The position numbers and the translations under genes were made by a program. From assembly GCA_903891505.1 (NCBI GenBank), contig CAITEO010000087.1, forward strand, positions 1-33,457: a stretch of 33,457 nucleotides of DNA. Reading direction: 5' to 3'. This DNA comes from an uncultured Candidatus Woesearchaeota archaeon (GTDB taxonomy: Archaea; Nanobdellota; Nanobdellia; Woesearchaeales; 21-14-0-10-32-9). Positions within the stretch are counted from its first letter, which is position 1. The number at the start of each line of letters is the position of its first letter. Shown here in pieces: positions 15,487 to 22,965 of this stretch. A model generated the notes under the pieces. The model was not told the DNA's origin. It searched no databases and saw nothing but the letters and a program-made list of their open reading frames with translations.

Positions 15487-16101
15487 TTAGACGAGTTTTG
15501 GACGAGCTAGAATTTCTTGTTTTTTAGACCCGCCTAATTCTTTTGCTGTTTTTGTATAGTATTTATGATTTCTTAAGAAATTTGGTTGGTCTTCATTGTA
15601 CCATTTTCTTTTTTCTACGCCAAACTCCAAGCGCAACTTTTCAGACATTGTATCGAACTCTTTTGTTCCAATATACCCAACATCGCAATCACACATTATT
15701 CTCTGCAAAATTCCTCTTGGTTTAGTCGGCATTTTTGTCGCAAGAATCAATTTATAAATAATATTTATTTGACTTGATGAATAACCTTGTTTTAAAAGAA
15801 AAAGCGTCGCAAATTTTGCAGATTGCTCTTCATTATCTGTTCTTCCTTTGACATACACAACATCGTGTAACAACGCAGCTGTTTCTAGAAGAAATATATT
15901 TTCTTTGAAGATTCCCTCGTTAACACCATAGAATCTTGCTGCATCACAAACCATAAGTGCGTGTTTGTAATTATGATATGGTAATTTAGGCGCGCGTTTC
16001 TTGACAAACAAATCTATTTGCTTTAGTTTCTCATCATATCCTATTTTTTTGTAAAACTCTAGTAGCTCAATTGTTTTCGAACGCATTTCTTTTATAGTCA
16101 T
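15487..16101 (-). CDS. HD domain phosphohydrolase
   Basis: A 204-residue HD-superfamily protein. The metal site can be read as His in YHNYKHAL, His-Asp in LLHDVVYV and Asp in DCDVGYIG, matching predicted metal-dependent phosphohydrolases (COG4339-like) with a PYHNYxH start. It probably acts on a nucleotide or another phosphomonoester; the substrate is unknown. A TATA box stands about 26 nt before the ATG and no Shine-Dalgarno sequence is seen, so it is a separate leaderless unit. It lies upstream of the suf regulator in the same direction. Confidence 0.8.
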   Translation of the reverse strand: MTIKEMRSKTIELLEFYKKIGYDEKLKQIDLFVKKRAPKLPYHNYKHALMVCDAARFYGVNEGIFKENIFLLETAALLHDVVYVKGRTDNEEQSAKFATLFLLKQGYSSSQINIIYKLILATKMPTKPRGILQRIMCDCDVGYIGTKEFDTMSEKLRLEFGVEKRKWYNEDQPNFLRNHKYYTKTAKELGGSKKQEILARPKLV

Positions 16102-16118
16102 AACCTAATTTAACAAGA

Positions 16119-16128
16119 TAAATTATAT
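16119..16128 (-). promoter_or_regulatory. TATA box of the HD phosphohydrolase gene
   Basis: On the minus strand ATATATAATT lies 18-27 nt before the ATG at 16101, with no Shine-Dalgarno sequence between. Confidence 0.5.
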
Positions 16129-16188
16129 ATATCTTACTATATCTATCCTCAATATCAAGAAAATCTGCGATGGTGCGAACACAATAAA

Positions 16189-16542
16189 ATGAGTTACTCA
16201 ACAAAATTCATAGGTAAACAAGTAAAAATAAAAGTGGATAGACCTCTAGGTAGTGCTCACCCTAAATATCCAGATATGATTTACTCTATAAATTATGGTT
16301 TTGTGGAGGGAACAATCGCGCCTGATGGCGAAGAATTAGATGCGTATATACTAGGTGTTTCAAAACCAGTTTCTGAGTTTACTGGAACCTGCATCGCCGT
16401 AATTAAAAGATCTGATGATGATGACGATAAACTGATCGTTGTTCCAACAGAGCCAAACTATGCTCAATATACTGATGAAAAGATTCTAGAGCTGACACAC
16501 TTTCAAGAACAATACTTTAAATCTAAAATACTAAGAAAGTAA
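16189..16542 (+). CDS. Small inorganic pyrophosphatase-like protein
   Basis: A 117-residue protein resembling soluble family I inorganic pyrophosphatases but shorter than the usual 165-180 residues. The opening VKIKVDRPLGSAHPKYPDMIYSINYGFVEGTIAPDGEELDAYILG follows the pyrophosphatase order YxxNYG then DGxxxDxxxL, and DDDDDKLIVVP matches the later DxxxDDKxxxVP region. The acidic metal ligands seem partly kept and the C-terminal half is reduced. Many genomes carry this short form; its activity is not known to me. It is one of few plus-strand genes here and stands alone between divergent and convergent neighbours. No convincing Shine-Dalgarno or TATA signal is seen. Confidence 0.75.
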   Translation: MSYSTKFIGKQVKIKVDRPLGSAHPKYPDMIYSINYGFVEGTIAPDGEELDAYILGVSKPVSEFTGTCIAVIKRSDDDDDKLIVVPTEPNYAQYTDEKILELTHFQEQYFKSKILRK

Positions 16543-16587
16543 AACAACAACTAGACTCAAATATAGCCCAAAGAAAAAACAAAAGAT

Positions 16588-17001
16588 TTATTCGACTGTG
16601 AATTCCCCTGTGTACATGTTCATTGAGCAAGCGATTCTAAAAAGTCCTGCTTTGTCTGGCGAGAATGTTATTACATTGTTGCTCTCTGTTAATGTTTTTT
16701 GTATTCCAAACGATGGTATAACTACAGTTCTTGCGCAGCCATCAACACTTGTCATGTCAAATATTAATTTGACAATCGCTCCTTTCTTGAGCGTTGTTGG
16801 TTCAAAGACATAATTTGCTCCAACTATTTTTACATGAACTTCTTGAATATCTTTAAAATCATTTCCTGATGTTGTTTGCCCTGAAACATTATTTCCCCCT
16901 GTGCTGCAGCCGGCAACAATAATTGAAGCTATTACCAGTAATAAAACAAAAATCTTCCAGGAAATATTTTTCTTTTTCATTATTTTTTTACTCCGCATCA
17001 T
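16588..17001 (-). CDS. Cupredoxin-like lipoprotein
   Basis: A secreted, membrane-tethered cupredoxin. After a hydrophobic segment the lipobox is IIVAGC. The mature part has a plastocyanin-type beta fold: VDGCARTVVIPSFGIQKTL then FSPDKAGLFRIACSMNMYTGEFTV, where the first Cys, the second Cys and the Met residues of CSMNMY are the likely copper ligands. It is a paralogue of the next gene upstream. The frame has ATGs at 17001, 16998 and 16980; the last gives a compact MKKK signal peptide and follows GGAG by 10 nt, so it may be the true start. Probable role: copper binding outside the membrane. Confidence 0.82.
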   Translation of the reverse strand: MMRSKKIMKKKNISWKIFVLLLVIASIIVAGCSTGGNNVSGQTTSGNDFKDIQEVHVKIVGANYVFEPTTLKKGAIVKLIFDMTSVDGCARTVVIPSFGIQKTLTESNNVITFSPDKAGLFRIACSMNMYTGEFTVE

Positions 17002-17026
17002 TTAATTAAAAATCTTGTGAATGACT

Positions 17027-17620
17027 CTATCTTCCACTGCCGCAGCCGCATCCTCCACTGCCACCTGAGCCCATTCCACATGTTGGCGCAGGACTTGAAG
17101 CTAAATTCGTATTCTGCGCAGTTATTGCTGCAGTCGTTGTGGCATTAGCTGTTCCATCATCTGTTACAACAAGAATTCCTCTATACATATTCATTGTACA
17201 TGCGACTTTGAACGTTCCTACTTTGTTTGGTGTGAATTCTACTGTGTTGTCTGTGTCTGAAAAATATTTCTGTACGCCAAAATCAGGTATTGTAAATGCC
17301 TTTGAACAGCCAGGCATTGCACTTACATCAGCAACAATTTTAACAGGAACCCCGACCTTTACAACACTCGGTGTTAAGACGTATCCTGAGCCCACAACTT
17401 TTAAGTTGACAATTTGCACATCTCCTTGAACTTGCGATGCCACGCCTAAATTAGCCTGCTGATTATTTTTACCTGAATTAGCATAGCTATTTGCATCGCC
17501 ATTATAATTAGAGGCAACACCTCCTTTTTGCGCGACGATGTTTGTCGCGGCAAACACAAAAATAAATCCAACTATCACTATCGCAATCGCGAGTATTGGT
17601 ATCTTAAAGTAATCTTTCAT
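17027..17620 (-). CDS. Membrane-anchored cupredoxin with Gly/Cys tail
   Basis: A 197-residue protein: one N-terminal membrane helix (8-29), a Gly/Asn/Ser linker, a cupredoxin domain (about 70-150) and a low-complexity end. Cupredoxin motifs are PGCSKAFTIPDFGVQKYF and FTPNKVGTFKVACTMNMYRGILVV, with Cys, Cys and Met as probable copper ligands. The C-terminus CGMGSGGSGGCGCGSGR adds three Cys in a Gly/Ser tail, which could bind metal or be a protein-sorting signal. A strong GGAGG lies 8 nt before the ATG. It follows element E and stands in the copper cluster after copA and the HMA membrane protein. Confidence 0.82.
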   Translation of the reverse strand: MKDYFKIPILAIAIVIVGFIFVFAATNIVAQKGGVASNYNGDANSYANSGKNNQQANLGVASQVQGDVQIVNLKVVGSGYVLTPSVVKVGVPVKIVADVSAMPGCSKAFTIPDFGVQKYFSDTDNTVEFTPNKVGTFKVACTMNMYRGILVVTDDGTANATTTAAITAQNTNLASSPAPTCGMGSGGSGGCGCGSGR

Positions 17621-17645
17621 TTTTTTATCCTCCTATTATTCTCTT

Positions 17646-17799
17646 ACTCGTATTTTTGTGGCCGCGAGCTATCGAGCTAAACACGCATTAACAAATACGA
17701 GTCTAGCCCAAGAAAATCTGTGAGGATTTTCTGGACACAGAAAACGTGAAACGCTTTCTTGTGTTTTGTTGACTGCATTATTCATTTGCTCGCTGGGCT
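17646..17799 (+). repeat. Structured intergenic element E (extended arms, no core)
   Basis: Two parts. The first is a perfect 10-bp stem, ACTCGTATTT (17646-17655) with AAATACGAGT (17693-17702), with an AGCT/AGCT hairpin inside. The second is closed by AGCCCA/TGGGCT (17705-17710 and 17794-17799) and holds two hairpins similar to those in C and D: AAGAAAATC/GATTTTCT and CACAGAAAACG with CGCTTTCTTGTG. The GGGG/CCCC core is absent, so this may be a decayed or partial member. It begins 17 nt after the stop of the HMA membrane protein. Confidence 0.6.
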
Positions 17800-17816
17800 T
17801 CAAAAAAATACTTCGT

Positions 17817-18737
17817 TTATCCTCCAAAAAGCACTGATTTTGGCCCGTAAATTACGAGCGCCGTTAGCGCGAACGTTATTATTATGCTAATTGCTGCAAG
17901 CGAGATGAAATCAATATCGCGTTTGACAATCTTCTTATTCTCAACAACTTCTTCAAAGTACATATAAACAAATCCCGCGAGTATTGCAAGGTTTATTACA
18001 ATGTAAAATGGCATGAATATTTTGACGTGGTCTGTGAACATCATCATTGTTATCATCGGACCCATTGTTCCGCCCATGATTCCTGCCATCATTCCTTGCA
18101 TTATTCCCATGTTTCCGCAACTTGTTCCAGATATTATACCTGCAATTGTTCCTATTATCATTCCAACCATCGCGCCAATGAAAAAACCATTTACTGCGCC
18201 ATGAACTGCTCCGATCATCATTCCTGTCTGCATTCCAAGCGTCATTCCTATCATCATTCCAGTCATGCATGTTACATGTCCTTTTTGTGTGTACATGTAC
18301 CACGCGCTTGCAGCAAGTGCAGCGACGCTAATATCTAAGTAGAATAACCAAATTCCGAACTTCGAGAGGAAATTTGGAATTGAATTTAGGAATCCGAAGT
18401 ATGCTATTGCTTGAAGCCCAAATAGTATTAAGAAAATGAAGAGTGAGTACCAGAATACTTTTCGCATCGTTTTGTATTTCTCTTTATTTTCTTTCATATC
18501 TCGAAGTCTCTCTTTGAGATTTTTTCTTTCAAACGGATTGAGCGATGCTCGAAAGCCAAGCGATTCTATGTTTTTTATCAGCTTGTCTGATGAGACAACT
18601 TTTTGATTATACTCTACTTCTATTCCGTCATTCTCGACCGTAAATTCATCAACGCCGTTGATGTTTTTGAATTTACGATTCAAGAGCTTTGTGCAACTTT
18701 CACATTCGATGTCTGGTATGAATATTTTTTCTTTCAT
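17817..18737 (-). CDS. HMA domain fused to a Met/Gly-rich membrane protein
   Basis: A 306-residue protein. Residues 1-65 are a heavy-metal-associated domain with Cys12 and Cys15 (IECESC), as in copper chaperones. After a charged linker come about seven hydrophobic segments. The middle (about 155-235) is unusual: short helices packed with Met and Gly (MTGMMIGMTLGMQTGMM, CGNMGIMQGMMAGIMGG), a pattern that could line a Cu(I) path through thioether contacts and pack by glycine zippers. I do not recognise the membrane family. Position between copA and the cupredoxins, with its own TATA box and GAGGG signal, supports copper transfer across the membrane. Confidence 0.75.
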   Translation of the reverse strand: MKEKIFIPDIECESCTKLLNRKFKNINGVDEFTVENDGIEVEYNQKVVSSDKLIKNIESLGFRASLNPFERKNLKERLRDMKENKEKYKTMRKVFWYSLFIFLILFGLQAIAYFGFLNSIPNFLSKFGIWLFYLDISVAALAASAWYMYTQKGHVTCMTGMMIGMTLGMQTGMMIGAVHGAVNGFFIGAMVGMIIGTIAGIISGTSCGNMGIMQGMMAGIMGGTMGPMITMMMFTDHVKIFMPFYIVINLAILAGFVYMYFEEVVENKKIVKRDIDFISLAAISIIITFALTALVIYGPKSVLFGG

Positions 18738-18756
18738 GACTTTCCCTCATTTCATA

Positions 18757-18769
18757 TTCGTTATTTATA
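18757..18769 (-). promoter_or_regulatory. TATA box of the HMA membrane protein gene
   Basis: On the minus strand AATATAAATAA lies about 26 nt before the ATG at 18737, in the 71-nt gap after copA, so this gene may be transcribed separately as well as with copA. Confidence 0.45.
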
Positions 18770-18808
18770 TTTTTTAATTCTATTAGCTTTATTTTAATTT
18801 TTTAATTT

Positions 18809-21049
18809 TTACAACTTTGTGTTCTTGAGCAGTAAACTATTCGTTACAACACTCACACTACTGAGTGCCATTGCTCCACCTGCAATTATTGGCGAGAGTA
18901 ACCATCCTGTGAATGGATAGAGCACGCCTGCTGCAAGTGGAATTCCGAGTATGTTGTAAACTAGCGCCCAGAACATGTTCTGTCTTATTTTCCCCATTGT
19001 TTGCTTGGAGAGTTTTATCGCTCGCGGCACATCTCGAAGATCGTTCTTCATGAGCACTATGTTGCCGCTCTCCATCGCGACATCTGTTCCTGAGCCGAGG
19101 GCGATTCCTATGTCTGCTTGCGCAAGTGCTGGCGCATCATTTATTCCATCTCCAACCATGACGACAACATTCGTTTCTTGTCCATTCTTTCCATTACCCT
19201 TTTGTTGTTGAAGTTTTTTTACATACTCTGCTTTCTTGTTCGGAAGAACTTCCGCGAAAACATTCTCTGGTTTTATTCCCGCAAGAATTGCTATCGCTTT
19301 CGCTGTTCTTTCGTTGTCCCCTGTTATCATGTATACTTCTATCTTCATTTTTTGAAGTTCTAAAACTGCCTCTCTTGATGTTTCTTTGATTGTATCCGCT
19401 ACAGCTATTGCGCCAATTAGTGTTTTGCCAAGAGATAGAAGCATTACTGTTTTTCCTTCTGATTCGAGCGTTTCTATTTCTTGTTTTTGTGATGAATAGT
19501 TGACCTTGATTTTTTGCATCAATCTTTGATTTCCAAAGTAATACTGCTTCGTTCCTATTTTTGCTTCTATTCCATGACCAGATATTGCTTTGAAACCCGT
19601 TACTTTTGAAAGAGATATCTTCTTCTTCGATGCATCGTTAACAATTGCATCCGCAAGTGGATGTTCTGATTGTTTTTCTATCGACGCTACAATTTTCAAT
19701 AGGTCCATCTCAGAAAATTTCTTGTTGAATACCACTATATTTGTAACAACTGGCGTGCCATTCGTGATTGTTCCTGTCTTGTCTAATATTACGTATTTTG
19801 TTTTGTGCGCAGCTTCCAAACTATCTGCTCCTTTGATTAGTATTCCTTTCTTCGCGCCTTTTCCTGTTCCAACTATTATCGCAGTTGGAGTTGCAAGACC
19901 AAGCGCACAAGGACATGCAATTACAAGTACAGCTACGCTTGTTATGAGTGCGAACGAAAGAGTTTTGCCGAATATGAAATACCAGATTCCGAATGTGATT
20001 AGTGCGATTGCAATCACTATTGGAACAAAGTATGCTGAAATAGTATCTGCGAATCTTTGGATTGGTGCTTTCTTTCCTTGCGCATCCTCAATTAACTTTA
20101 TTATACTCGCAAGAGTTGTATTTTCACCAATCTTTGTCGCTTTGAACGTGAAGGCGCCATGCTTGTTGATTGTTCCCCCAATAACAACGTCGCCCTTTTT
20201 CTTTTCACGTGGAATGCTCTCGCCTGTTATCATGCTCTCATCGACAGATGATGTTCCTTCTATTATGATTCCATCGACAGGGATTTTCTCTCCTGGTTTG
20301 ACTATTATTATATCTCCAAGAACGACTTCATCAACAGGAATTGTTATTTCTTTTTTCTTTTTACCAACAAATCTTATAATTGTCGCCATTTTCGGCGCGA
20401 GTTCCATGAGTTTCTTTATGGCGTCGCTCGTTTTTCCTTTTGCTCTCGCTTCAAGGTAGCGTCCTAGCATTACGAACGTGATTAGTATTGCTGATGTTTC
20501 GAAGTACTGCCCAAGACTTGGATTGAAAAGCAAAGCATACACGCTAAATAGATATGCTGCACTTGTTCCAATAGCAACGAGCGTATCCATATTCGCGGAT
20601 TTGTTCTTGAGTGAGACCCATGCACTTCTATATATGTCCCATCCGACGACAAATTGAACAGGAGTTGAAAGTATGAATAGAATTAACATTTCATACGGAA
20701 GAGCAATGCCGAGAGGCATGAATATCATTCCTATAATAAATGCAGGAATTGCGAACATTAATCCTAAGTAGAAATTGTTTTTTATGAGTTGTATTTCTTT
20801 CTTTTGAGTTTCAGCATCATTTTGCGCGTCTTCTTTGCGTGCAATTGCTGCGTCGTATCCTCTGCTTTGTACAACTTTGATTAAGTCCTCTTCTGATAAC
20901 TTTGTTTCGTCGTAGAGCACCATCGCTTTCGCTGTTGCGTAGTTTACATTCGCTTCCTTAACTCCATCTGCTTTTGAAAGTCCTTTGTTTATCAAGAACG
21001 CGCAACTCGCACAGTGCATTCCAGTTATTTTCAAATCAGTTTTCTTCAC
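18809..21049 (-). CDS. copA: Copper-translocating P1B-type ATPase CopA
   Basis: A 746-residue Cu(I)-exporting ATPase. An N-terminal HMA domain has Cys13 and Cys16 (GMHCASC). Catalytic features: TGES (275-278), the membrane metal site CPC (379-381), phosphorylation site DKTGT (423-427), HP (463-464) and GDGINDAP (633-640). The last membrane segments carry YN and MALSS, typical of the Cu(I) subgroup. Length and domain order are normal. The start is GTG, 6 nt after AAGGT. Element F lies between this gene and copZ. It should pump copper from the cytosol outwards, where the cupredoxins could receive it. Confidence 0.96.
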   Translation of the reverse strand: MKKTDLKITGMHCASCAFLINKGLSKADGVKEANVNYATAKAMVLYDETKLSEEDLIKVVQSRGYDAAIARKEDAQNDAETQKKEIQLIKNNFYLGLMFAIPAFIIGMIFMPLGIALPYEMLILFILSTPVQFVVGWDIYRSAWVSLKNKSANMDTLVAIGTSAAYLFSVYALLFNPSLGQYFETSAILITFVMLGRYLEARAKGKTSDAIKKLMELAPKMATIIRFVGKKKKEITIPVDEVVLGDIIIVKPGEKIPVDGIIIEGTSSVDESMITGESIPREKKKGDVVIGGTINKHGAFTFKATKIGENTTLASIIKLIEDAQGKKAPIQRFADTISAYFVPIVIAIALITFGIWYFIFGKTLSFALITSVAVLVIACPCALGLATPTAIIVGTGKGAKKGILIKGADSLEAAHKTKYVILDKTGTITNGTPVVTNIVVFNKKFSEMDLLKIVASIEKQSEHPLADAIVNDASKKKISLSKVTGFKAISGHGIEAKIGTKQYYFGNQRLMQKIKVNYSSQKQEIETLESEGKTVMLLSLGKTLIGAIAVADTIKETSREAVLELQKMKIEVYMITGDNERTAKAIAILAGIKPENVFAEVLPNKKAEYVKKLQQQKGNGKNGQETNVVVMVGDGINDAPALAQADIGIALGSGTDVAMESGNIVLMKNDLRDVPRAIKLSKQTMGKIRQNMFWALVYNILGIPLAAGVLYPFTGWLLSPIIAGGAMALSSVSVVTNSLLLKNTKL

Positions 21050-21089
21050 AATTATACCTTTTTAGTTTTTCTTATGTTATTAACCGCCT

Positions 21090-21173
21090 GTTGAGTTGCC
21101 TATGCTCCACCCCGGAGGGGGCGACCCCTGGAGCAACGCGTCGCTATAATACGACGGCGTACGGCAACTCAAC
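21090..21173 (-). repeat. Structured intergenic element F (core family)
   Basis: A perfect 11-bp closing stem, GTTGAGTTGCC (21090-21100) with GGCAACTCAAC (21163-21173). Arm 1 is TGCTCC/GGAGCA (21103-21108 and 21130-21135) around the core at 21109-21129. Arm 2 is CGCGTCG (21137-21143) with CGACG (21152-21156) and CG (21158-21159), with G21157 bulged. It shares arm 1 almost exactly with element B while the closing stems are unrelated. It begins 11 nt after the copZ stop codon. Confidence 0.83.
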
Positions 21174-21184
21174 CACGTCAACTC

Positions 21185-21400
21185 TTACTTCGCAATCTTT
21201 ACTTCGTAGCCTTCTGCTTTGATTGCAGCAATCATTTTTTGCTCATCAGCAAGTTTCTCGTCGTATTCAACTATCGCATTTTCTTTTTTCAAATCAACTT
21301 TTGCATCTTTGACTCCTTTAACATCAGTTAATGCTTCTTTGACGAGCATTGTACAACTTGGACAATGCATTCCTTTAATTTTCAGTTCTGTTTTCTTCAC
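21185..21400 (-). CDS. copZ: Copper chaperone CopZ
   Basis: A 71-residue single HMA domain: GMHCPSC binds Cu(I), and VKGVKDAKVDLKKENAIVEYDEK is the normal ferredoxin-like continuation. It should deliver copper to CopA just downstream. The start is GTG, 5 nt after GGTGA, and it overlaps the stop of the upstream gene by 4 nt (GTGA), so the two are translated together. The N-terminus is nearly the same as the HMA domain of CopA, suggesting recent common origin. Confidence 0.95.
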   Translation of the reverse strand: MKKTELKIKGMHCPSCTMLVKEALTDVKGVKDAKVDLKKENAIVEYDEKLADEQKMIAAIKAEGYEVKIAK

Positions 21401-22203
21401 GCTTTCACCTCAGTATTGAAAAAATTACTCTCTACAACGTGCGCCATATCAAGACTTGTATTTGTTTTCTCGAGCACACCAACTATCACTATGTTTCGTC
21501 CAAAGAAACCATCAAGCGTATCTCCAACTTTGTTAAAGAGTTTTTCTTCACGCATCATTTTCGCCTCATCATACCCTAGTATTAATGGATAATAAGTTGC
21601 GTCTCCTTGGAATTGTTTTGTGAATAATGTAAAATTACCCTCAGCAAGAGTTAAGTTTATTTTGTTCTTATCTTGAACATTGTATAGATAAAATAATTTT
21701 GGAACCTTGCCATCTTTTAACTTAACAACGCTCACTCCAGCAAAGCCCCCACTCAAATTTGCATAATCTTCGCTTGATAAATAATGAAAATCATCTGCGA
21801 ACGTTCCTGTCGCTTCAAGTACACCTGAGACTTTGAAAACTGTTCCTTGTTCCTCAATATTATCTCCAATTCTTTTGTACTCTCCTTCTTCTTTCATCAT
21901 TAGTCCTTGTTCGCTACCAAGAACAATAGTTCCTTGCATAGGAACCGCCATTCCCTTCGCTCGATATGCAGATAAATTACTGCTCGGTGCAAGTACAAAC
22001 ATATCTATCGTGCCATCGTCATTATATACTGTTTTTATCTGCATATTTCTGAAAAGATCAAGTTTTGGTGCGGTTATTGGTCTTGCTGTATTCATCATTA
22101 ACTTGGACGATCCTAAGATAAAATACAGCGCGATGACTACTATTATTACTGCTGCTGCAAATACTATTGCTGTTTTTTTGCTTGACAAATAATCACTCGA
22201 CAT
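21397..22203 (-). CDS. Membrane-anchored extracytoplasmic protein in the copper cluster, function unknown
   Basis: A 268-residue protein with one N-terminal membrane helix (11-31) and a long extracytoplasmic region. Two similar segments, TVFKVSGVLEATGTFADDFHYLS and IVIVGVLEKTNTSLDMAHVV, recall the beta repeats in periplasmic parts of MacB/FtsX permeases (VxGxLxxTGTxxDD), a weak resemblance only. Met is frequent in the first half (MAVPMQG, GLMMKEE). It opens the copper operon and overlaps copZ, so it may bind or sense copper outside. A TATA box about 25 nt before the ATG suggests a leaderless start. Confidence 0.6.
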   Translation of the reverse strand: MSSDYLSSKKTAIVFAAAVIIVVIALYFILGSSKLMMNTARPITAPKLDLFRNMQIKTVYNDDGTIDMFVLAPSSNLSAYRAKGMAVPMQGTIVLGSEQGLMMKEEGEYKRIGDNIEEQGTVFKVSGVLEATGTFADDFHYLSSEDYANLSGGFAGVSVVKLKDGKVPKLFYLYNVQDKNKINLTLAEGNFTLFTKQFQGDATYYPLILGYDEAKMMREEKLFNKVGDTLDGFFGRNIVIVGVLEKTNTSLDMAHVVESNFFNTEVKA

Positions 22204-22219
22204 ATCTAACCACTACTGT

Positions 22220-22229
22220 AAATATATTG
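22220..22229 (-). promoter_or_regulatory. TATA box of the copper operon
   Basis: On the minus strand CAATATATTT lies about 18-26 nt before the ATG at 22203. No Shine-Dalgarno sequence is seen. Confidence 0.45.
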
Positions 22230-22281
22230 TAACAACGCCTTCACTTAAGGTTATTCATACCCCTTGTAAATTTGAAACCCC

Positions 22282-22289
22282 TTATAAAT
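22282..22289 (+). promoter_or_regulatory. Orphan plus-strand TATA box
   Basis: TTATAAAT, preceded by CCCC, looks like a good archaeal promoter on the plus strand. The predicted start falls in the palindrome just downstream. No open frame of note lies between here and the gene at 22458, so the product may be a short RNA or a long leader. Confidence 0.4.
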
Positions 22290-22293
22290 AAAC

Positions 22294-22313
22294 ATGTGAA
22301 ACTAGTTTCACAT
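22294..22313. promoter_or_regulatory. 20-bp perfect palindrome (operator)
   Basis: The palindrome is perfect over 20 bp and centres on CTAG; its inner 18 bp read TGTGAAACTAGTTTCACA. It lies directly after the TATA box at 22282-22289, a classic place for a repressor. Single half-sites TTGTGAAA recur at 22374-22381 and 23513-23520, the second just upstream of the TATA box of the membrane-bound regulator gene. Confidence 0.65.
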
Positions 22314-22426
22314 TAAAATATTATTCTATAAATCCCTGAATAATAGACGCAGAACCAAAATCTATTCAAAAAGGTTGTGAAAGATGACGCGTATTTAGTA
22401 GTGCTGCATACATCCTTAAGAAAAGA

Positions 22427-22434
22427 TTAAATAC
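22427..22434 (+). promoter_or_regulatory. TATA box of the gene at 22458
   Basis: TTAAATAC is centred about 27 nt before ATG 22458 and supports that ATG as a leaderless start rather than the TTG codons at 22449 and 22452. Confidence 0.45.
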
Positions 22435-22457
22435 AAGCAAATCAGAGATTGTTGTCA

Positions 22458-22934
22458 ATGGGCGACTTGGAACTAACAAATAACATAAACTATGTCCGCA
22501 CAATAGGCAGTAAACTGCTTGATGCGTATAACTACATAGAGACTGATCTTCTTTTAAACATCGGACACCACCCTAAATTGTATTCTGCGGAGATTAGACA
22601 TTATGTGATGCTTGAAACGCTTGGAATAAAAATAGTAAATCTAGCAGATAAGCTCGAGAATGAAATTGTTTTAACAGCTGATGATATTGGTTGCCTAACA
22701 AATCTTTTTCTTGACTCATCGAAGCAACTATATGCTGAGTTGGAATATCTTCTGGATAAAAGTGAGAGAAGCAAACAAAGATATTCTGATCGACACTTAA
22801 CGAAGAAAGAGAGTGTTAGAAAAGCAGTTTACTTCAGACGGACTTCTCGCGTAAGAGAAATCATGAAATCTGTAGAAGAAGGACCATTTCCTGACCACGT
22901 ACTAATTCATCAATCTAGTTATTCACAGAGTTGA
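22458..22934 (+). CDS. Helical protein of unknown function
   Basis: A 158-residue protein I do not recognise. It is predicted mostly helical, with no signal, no membrane segment and few aromatic clusters; residues 35-95 could form a helical bundle, and 100-140 are strongly basic (RSKQRYSDRHLTKKESVRKAVYFRRTSRVR). That basic part suggests nucleic-acid contact, which is inference. The frame begins at TTG 22449, but ATG 22458 sits at the right distance from a TATA box. It is a lone plus-strand gene between the copper operon and the regulator. Confidence 0.55.
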   Translation: MGDLELTNNINYVRTIGSKLLDAYNYIETDLLLNIGHHPKLYSAEIRHYVMLETLGIKIVNLADKLENEIVLTADDIGCLTNLFLDSSKQLYAELEYLLDKSERSKQRYSDRHLTKKESVRKAVYFRRTSRVREIMKSVEEGPFPDHVLIHQSSYSQS

Positions 22935-22965
22935 TTATTCAGAAGTTTAAGTTATCTGTCCAGAC

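Noticed and set aside
19590..20459. Long open frame of 289 codons on the plus strand
   Set aside because: It is antisense to the conserved central part of copA, shows no motif, and has the hydrophobic Ile/Ser-rich composition of a shadow frame.
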